DNA from: Atrina japonica
Lineage: Eukaryota; Mollusca; Bivalvia; Pterioida; Pinnidae
Direction of reading: 5' to 3'
DNA: 64,000 nt
Assembly (NCBI GenBank): GCA_030159075.1
Contig: BROG01000366.1
Span: 446,001 to 510,000 of the forward strand
Shown here: in pieces, positions 33,526 to 64,000 of the stretch
Numbering within the stretch: the first letter of the stretch is position 1
Layout: each line of letters begins with the position of its first letter
Translations under genes and position numbers: made by a program
Notes under the pieces: model-generated
The model's database searches: none
What the model was told of the DNA's origin: nothing
Seen by the model: the letters and a program-made list of their open reading frames with translations, nothing else

Positions 33526-33824
33526 ATGTAATATAACAAGGTATATGACTGAGGATACCATAGTCAATACCATGGTATGCTTTGACTGTTTCATTTAGCA
33601 CTGACTAGAGGTGGGAGACTTCCTGGTTTAACGCATGATGCTCTAAACACTGGGCGACGGAGTTTGTTACTTAATCCTTTCATCGCAGAGTTCTCCATGG
33701 TCTTCTGAAAACGGACAACATTTTAGGTGAAAGTAGTAATGGATAAAATCAGCCGTGTATTGCAACAAATGCACACATTGTAGAAAACCATGGTTAAAGG
33801 GGCAAATAATGACTAACTATAACT

Positions 33825-33861
33825 AGCGATATATAAAGCCTGTTAGGCTTTATATATCGCT
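33825..33861. repeat. Perfect 17-bp inverted repeat with 3-base loop
   Basis: AGCGATATATAAAGCCT, loop GTT, then its exact reverse complement. Nested in a foldback relative (33795-34200). Confidence 0.85.
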
Positions 33862-35134
33862 GCTTGCTATAACAAATAAGAGCGAAAAACAAGCATACAA
33901 AATATTATACTCTTATACATTTTGTGAAAATAAGGTCAGATCGAATGTGGCCTTCATATATAAATAGTAAGGTTGAATTAATCAATTGCAAGCGAGTGAT
34001 TGTAGAACTTGGTTTCTCAAGCAATTTTACAAAATATACAGGGATCTAAGAATGTTTACGACTGTGTATATCTCTTTCGAATATCTATTAGTATTTCTTC
34101 GTTTTACCTTAATGACATCCATATCTATGATGTCTTACACTCCACGAGGCACACCCTTAGAAAAAGTCCTATTACCCTTTAAAACTTGTTAATACTCTTA
34201 ATACTGACATAAATTTGTATGTACCCAACATATGTAATTCCAGTGCCATCTGCAGCTCTTAGAGTTATCAAATGATCGTTGATAATAGGTATTTATGCAA
34301 AGTACACAGATAAAAAACTTGGATACGGTTGACCCACTAGGAACCAGTATCCGGTAAAATTACATGTTCATTTAGAGAACAATATGCTCCGTTTCCCGGA
34401 ATGTGAAACAACCACACTCTGACTGTTATCTTCTGCAGTTTGATCTCAGTCCGTGCACTTCTTCCTGTAAACTTGAGATATCTAAACCAAGGTCTTCTAC
34501 CAGCCTTTTATTTCCACTTGTTGAGCTTCAGTCTCAGAGTACATTGGTTCTTTAATTTCTGGGGTTTTCCTTCTCCGACTTAGAATCTTCATCCTGGCAC
34601 AGTACAATGGCCTCTTCACTAAAGGTCAATGTTTGGTTTGCCACGTGTGATTTTGCAGCTCTGTTTAAAGCCTAAGGCTAGCCACATTCCCTGAAAATAC
34701 ACTGCGCCCTATCTATGACGAAAGTATCCACCATGTCGACTCTGGCAATCAGGTCAAATTTTAATCAAAATATGGAAGAGTGCTTTTAAGGACTCACTGT
34801 CATACAGCTTTATTGTGTGTCTTGTCATTTCAAAAGTGCATATTTGCAACTAATATTTATAATTAGTGAAATCTTATGTCAAAATTGGATGGGACATTAT
34901 TCAAGGTGAAACATTTTAAAAGTCCAGATTTTTTTTTACCATATATCCGGTTTTAATACTACTTTTACTATGGATATCTAATGCTTTTAATCTCAAAATT
35001 CTGCTTATTTAAAAGTAACTTGCCATCCAATACAACATAATACATTGTATTATATAAAAACTTGTTATCTCGAAATTGCCTTCTGTAGTTGAACCTTTGT
35101 TCCATTGTCAGCAATAACATTGTAAATTATTACC

Positions 35135-35414
35135 AGGGGCCAGTTTCACTAGAGGTTGTAACTTTACATGTAGATGTGAATCTAGGCTAATATCCAAAAC
35201 GAGTTTCACTAAAGGTTGTGTCTTTCTTCCTGCAAATAAACTTTCGTCCCAGTCTACATCTGCTCCAAACTACTTCTATTTTCCCATGTAACTTAATGTA
35301 GGTTAACAGGTAAGAATTTTGTGAATCTGAAACTACATACACGTAAATTAAAAAAAGTTAACTCGAGTTACGTCTATGTTTGCAAAGTTACGACCTTTAG
35401 TAAAACTAGTCCCT
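35135..35414. mobile_element. 280-bp MITE
   Basis: Ends AGGGGCCAGTTTCACTAGAG and AGGGACTAGTTTTACTAAAG (reverse of the right end) continue inward as GTTGTAACTTT and GTCGTAACTTT. Downstream of the HACD stop. Confidence 0.65.
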
Positions 35415-36388
35415 GTTTATCAGCAAAACATGATACATATGCAATTAACTCCTGTAAATAGATCAAGGTGGGATGGTAATCACTTAAATACTATTTAAAT
35501 CAGCAATAGCCTGAGATGTTTTATTCATTGTCTAATAAAAACATAAAATATTTGAATTGAAAATTTCAGTTATCTCGATTTGGGGATATCTTGTCAAAAT
35601 TTTGGCAGTTCCATGAATTTTGAAATAACAAGATTCCACTGTATTTATAAACTGACCAAACACATCAACTGTCACAGGAAAATATAATCTCTGATAAATT
35701 GCCATTCATTCAAAAAATGCAAAATTACTAGTACATCAAAATAAAACACCATTAAGACACCAAATTCTGTTCTCATAAATAATTTTATTATCAAAGTAAA
35801 CAAGGTATTTTTAATTCTTTAATATTTTTTCAAAATGTATCTGTATTCAGAAAAATTACCTTTCATATCAAATTTGCCCGTTGTGCCTTTTTTCAAGCTT
35901 GCGACATTTGAAGTTAAATGAAGATCTCATCAAATTATTTGTTCATAAAATAAACTGCAATATACCAGAAACTAGGAAATTTAGAAATTTAAACAAAACA
36001 AGTTTTTGTTGATATTTTACTCATATAAATGGTATCATGGAAATAGAGCTATAACCAGCGATGTTTAGGAATTCAACAAAATGACCAAAAGTGACACTTG
36101 GAAGTCATCATTTTTGGGTTCTTATTAAAGAAATAAAAGATGTAACATTGAAAGAATCACTTCTCAGACAGAAAATAATCATATGTAAAAACTGCAAAAT
36201 GCCATCTAGTGGTGTTGGATAATTTAGTAAACTTGTGAACGATTTTTGTTTACTTCAGATGACTTGGAATACAACAACTTGATTTACTTTCAGACAAATA
36301 TGAGCTATCATCAAAACACAATAGCTAAAGATGGCAGTAAAATCTGGTATGTCTCCTGATTGTCTACTCATTTTTTTCTCATGTTACA

Positions 36389-46172
<9,784 letters not shown>

Positions 46173-46965
46173 GTTTTCTTCTCTTGAACTTTGAGCTTCG
46201 TCTGTGTCGCTCCAGTCCGGTTGCGTCTAAACTAGGAACAAGTATTAGCGTTTATTTTATTTTGATATGGCCCCTATCGGAGTTGGTTATTACTATAATC
46301 GTAAATAAGTGTGTTTAAAAAGGGGTCGTATCAAAATACGATATGTGGCGAACACATATATTTTACAACAGAAAGAATCGTTGACGAAAATGATCAGACC
46401 GGAAAAGACGTGTTTGGACATGGTAGCTCGTGGTACGAAAGTGCACGATCAGTTATGGTGTGTTCGGGATCATTTACGGTGTATACCTTAAAGCAATATA
46501 TAAGGTCTACAATGTACTTTATAAATCATTGATATCAGAAACAAATATAAACAAAATCAGAGACGAATAAAACATATATGTATCTGCTTTAAACAATCTA
46601 TATCAAAAGTAATATAAAGATTCATGTTAAGTTTTATAAATCTATGGAAACCCGTTGAGGAATTTATTCCATGTTTTCTAATATTAAAAAAATCGGTATT
46701 CTTTAACTTTGGCTTGCAAGCCGTTTGGGATTTATTGCCTATTTCATAATATTAAAAAAATCAATTTTCTTTTATTAATAAATCGATTTTTTATATTAAA
46801 AAATACCGATTTTTAATGCTAAAAAATAGGTCCTATTTTTATATTAAAAATGATTTCTTAATATCGGAAAATGAATTCTTCAGTTAATATTAAAAAAATG
46901 ATTTCTTAATATAAAAATTAGGGAATAAACCTAACGGTTTTCCATTTTCGATATTACGAATGAAT

Positions 46966-47107
46966 GTTTTGAAGTTTTTGTTTGCCTTCTCATAAAAGTT
47001 TAACTAGAGATAGGTAGACATTTTAATATTTGTGTATGAATGTTTTGAAGTCTTTGTTTTCTTTCTCATAAAAGTTTAACTAGAGATAGATAGACATTTT
47101 AACATTT
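46966..47107. repeat. Tandem duplication, about 76 bp twice
   Basis: Both units contain GAATGTTTTGAAGT, TCTCATAAAAGTTTAACTAG and AGATAG.TAGACATTTTAA. Confidence 0.8.
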
Positions 47108-47279
47108 GTGTGCTTTTATATAAATATATAGAGACAAATCAACAATCAAGCCCCCCTCCCCCGGCTTTATCACTCTGCTGTATAAATGTCAAACACAAAA
47201 TTTTACAGAACAATAGCAATAACAGTTCTATTTATATTTTGTTTTTTTTTTATGGCTTTATGTATCGCTAATAAAAGAT

Positions 47280-48005
47280 GACAGCGATATATAAAGCCTA
47301 ATATGTTTTACGTAACGCTGGTTTCAGTAATCACTTGCTAACAATGCCTAAAATTTGAATGATAAAATCATAAATCCATATATTTACAACAAACAAATAT
47401 AATTTGGGGTAAATTTGAAATATAACAAAGACATTCCTGTCACGATCAAACTGCACCTAAATGGCAGCATAAATTTTGGTAAATTGTTTGATGTGGATTA
47501 TTAGTCATATCAGCGATATATCAAGCTAAGCTACCTTTACATAGGCGTAGGAAGCAAATTGAAAGTGGGGGGGCTAAACCAATTTAAAAAACACACACAC
47601 AGAAACGCCAACAGCAAAAAAAAAGTGGGGGGGGGGGGCTAAACGTCTGGGGGCTTAGCCCCAATTTTGCAACACATATGTCTATAAATGAGAAATCTTT
47701 GCAAAAAAAAGTGGGGGGGGCTTTATATAATGGGGTACTTAATTTATATATCGGACGGGGACTAAGCCCCTCTAATTAAAAACAAAGACTGATTAATTGA
47801 AATGTTTTTCATTCTCGTATTTTCACATCCATCCACTGCCAACGATCACTGACTTTGAACATGAAAAAAGTCAGCATGGCGTTTCGAAAACAAAAAGGGC
47901 AAAATTAGAAACGCTGCTGTATAAATGAAGATGTTTATTTCTTATATATTCCAAGAAATTGCTGCTACGTGTATTAGTAAAGTCAGCGATATAAAGCCTT
48001 TATAC
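47280..48005. repeat. Element with repeated CAGCGATATA motifs and poly-G/GGCTAAAC blocks
   Basis: Direct motifs CAGCGATATATAAAGCC (47282), CAGCGATATATCAAGC (47512) and CAGCGATATAAAGCC (47986) bracket sequences of the form GTGGGGGGGGCTAAACC. No coding frame recognised. Confidence 0.45.
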
Positions 48006-48659
48006 TAGGATAAAAAATAATATAACTTGTCTCTTTAAATTTCATGTGTAATTGTATCTTTGCACATCTGGTCAATAAATCAAATTTACCCGTTGTCCTA
48101 ACCAATTTGCTCCAGCCTTTTGCAAAATTGTTCAACTTTTAGACAATTTGTCTAAAAAAAAATTCCAAATGATGATCAGAATATTTATTATTATTATTTT
48201 TTTAAATATTGGCTATACATAGGCCTACTGACATTGTGAAATGAAACATAGTTTTCCTATCTTTTTATTCAGTTGTCGAAATGTTGAAAATACAGGGGCA
48301 TAAAACATCTTTAAAAAAAAAAAAGAAAAAAAAAAGTTACCGGGAATATTGCTAAAGATCAGCTTCCCTACTTGTAAAACTGATACTATTGCTGCTTCTA
48401 ACAATTTGACGTCATTCTTTTTGCAACATTTGCAATACTTGTTTTTTGTTTAAAAACCCTTAGATGTTCTGTGTTTTGTTTTCAATGCTATACGGACATG
48501 TCAAAACGACGAATGCCAGCGATAGCTCTATATATCGCTGTGCGAATACTTAGATTCCGTGACTGTATGTATGGTAATGCTAATTTTGTTAGTCTATATT
48601 TTTTGCAGACAAAGCGGGAATTTAATACCTCTTCCCGTTTTACATTCATAATTTTATAA

Positions 48660-48973
48660 ACGCCATCTTCAATTATCCGGGCACCTGTTTCTCTTTTCGG
48701 AATGCTCTCTGGCTTCACCTTCCTACTTCCACACTTGACACCAGAGGGGAGGAAAGTGACTTCCTGTGTTTGGTCACGTGATTCACCCCGGCGACGAGTT
48801 TGTTGAATAATAAAGTCGAGTTGCTGCAGTGAATCTAAACAATCTGATTGACAAAGCCGAGAGATTACAAATGGCGTAATACACTAGAAGTGAAGCTCTA
48901 AGACTCTTTTTTTCCAGTTTATTTTTCATAACATTCCGTTTTTTGTTTTGAACTGTGTATTTGATCCACCAAA
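48660..48973 (+). promoter_or_regulatory. ERICH3 upstream region
   Basis: About 300 bases before the ERICH3 start that are richer in GC than the surroundings and free of transposon ends. They hold a CACGTG E-box (48775-48780), a CTTCCT (ETS-like) site just upstream and a CCAGAGGGGA stretch. No clear TATA box was seen. The promoter role is inferred from position only. Confidence 0.35.
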
Positions 48974-63878
<14,905 letters not shown>

Positions 63879-64000
63879 GTAAGTAAATTAACCGATTTCT
63901 CTTGGTCAGAATGATGCACCCTCATTGCACAATATCTTGACTTGTGTATATCACATATTAACTGTCTCATACACATGTAGTTTCAAATCTATACACATTG

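Larger units (their letters stand above)
46173..48659. other. Interval between divergent HACD and ERICH3 genes
   Basis: No coding exon recognised. It holds AT-rich short inverted pieces built on ATATTAAAAAAATCG (46670-46930), a roughly 76-bp tandem duplication (46966-47107), an element marked by repeated CAGCGATATA motifs (47280-48005) with poly-G runs next to GGCTAAAC, and a small palindrome at 48517-48540. Confidence 0.6.

Overview
This is AT-rich animal DNA, most likely from a bivalve mollusc. The reasons are spliced genes with animal-type protein products, molluscan-style tRNA-derived SINEs, many TA-flanked MITEs, long (TA)n tracts, and a degenerate Penelope-like reverse transcriptase family in many copies. 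There are no prokaryotic genes; most open frames in the window are microsatellite or repeat artefacts.

Left part (1-36 kb). This is a mosaic of repeats. At least ten reverse-transcriptase remnants lie in both orientations (longest at 7.9-9.4 kb with a 3' extension to 10.5 kb; others near 1.1-2.3, 12.1-12.7, 16-16.9, 19.1-20, 27.4-28.5, 29-30.2, 30.6 and 32.4 kb). About 7.5 kb (0.27-7.9 kb) recurs in direct orientation, with indels, at 11.15-18.7 kb. Embedded on the minus strand is a small family of what look like short secreted-peptide genes. Each has a signal-peptide exon with a GC-type splice donor, an acidic exon usually ending in basic residues, and a short last exon that usually carries a C-x3-C motif. 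Two copies (5.7-7.6 kb and 14.8-18.5 kb) have all three exons intact; others are decayed or partial (20.8-22.7, 25.0-26.2 kb) or single last exons (13.4, 23.7, 33.0 kb). I do not recognise the family; it is the most novel item here.

Middle (36.4-46.2 kb, minus strand). A complete seven-exon gene for a very-long-chain (3R)-3-hydroxyacyl-CoA dehydratase of the HACD1/HACD2 type. Its introns hold a SINE, several MITEs, a 1.4-kb terminal-inverted-repeat transposon and two minisatellites.

Right (49.0-63.9 kb and beyond, plus strand). The first five coding exons of an ERICH3-like (glutamate-rich protein 3) gene, running off the window. Its introns hold a 22-bp minisatellite of about 40 copies, a MITE whose interior has expanded into a 54-bp satellite, a (CT)n block and a SINE. 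HACD and ERICH3 are transcribed divergently from an interval of about 2.8 kb. No functional link between the two is evident; the peptide genes and the retroelements share the left part because they were duplicated together.
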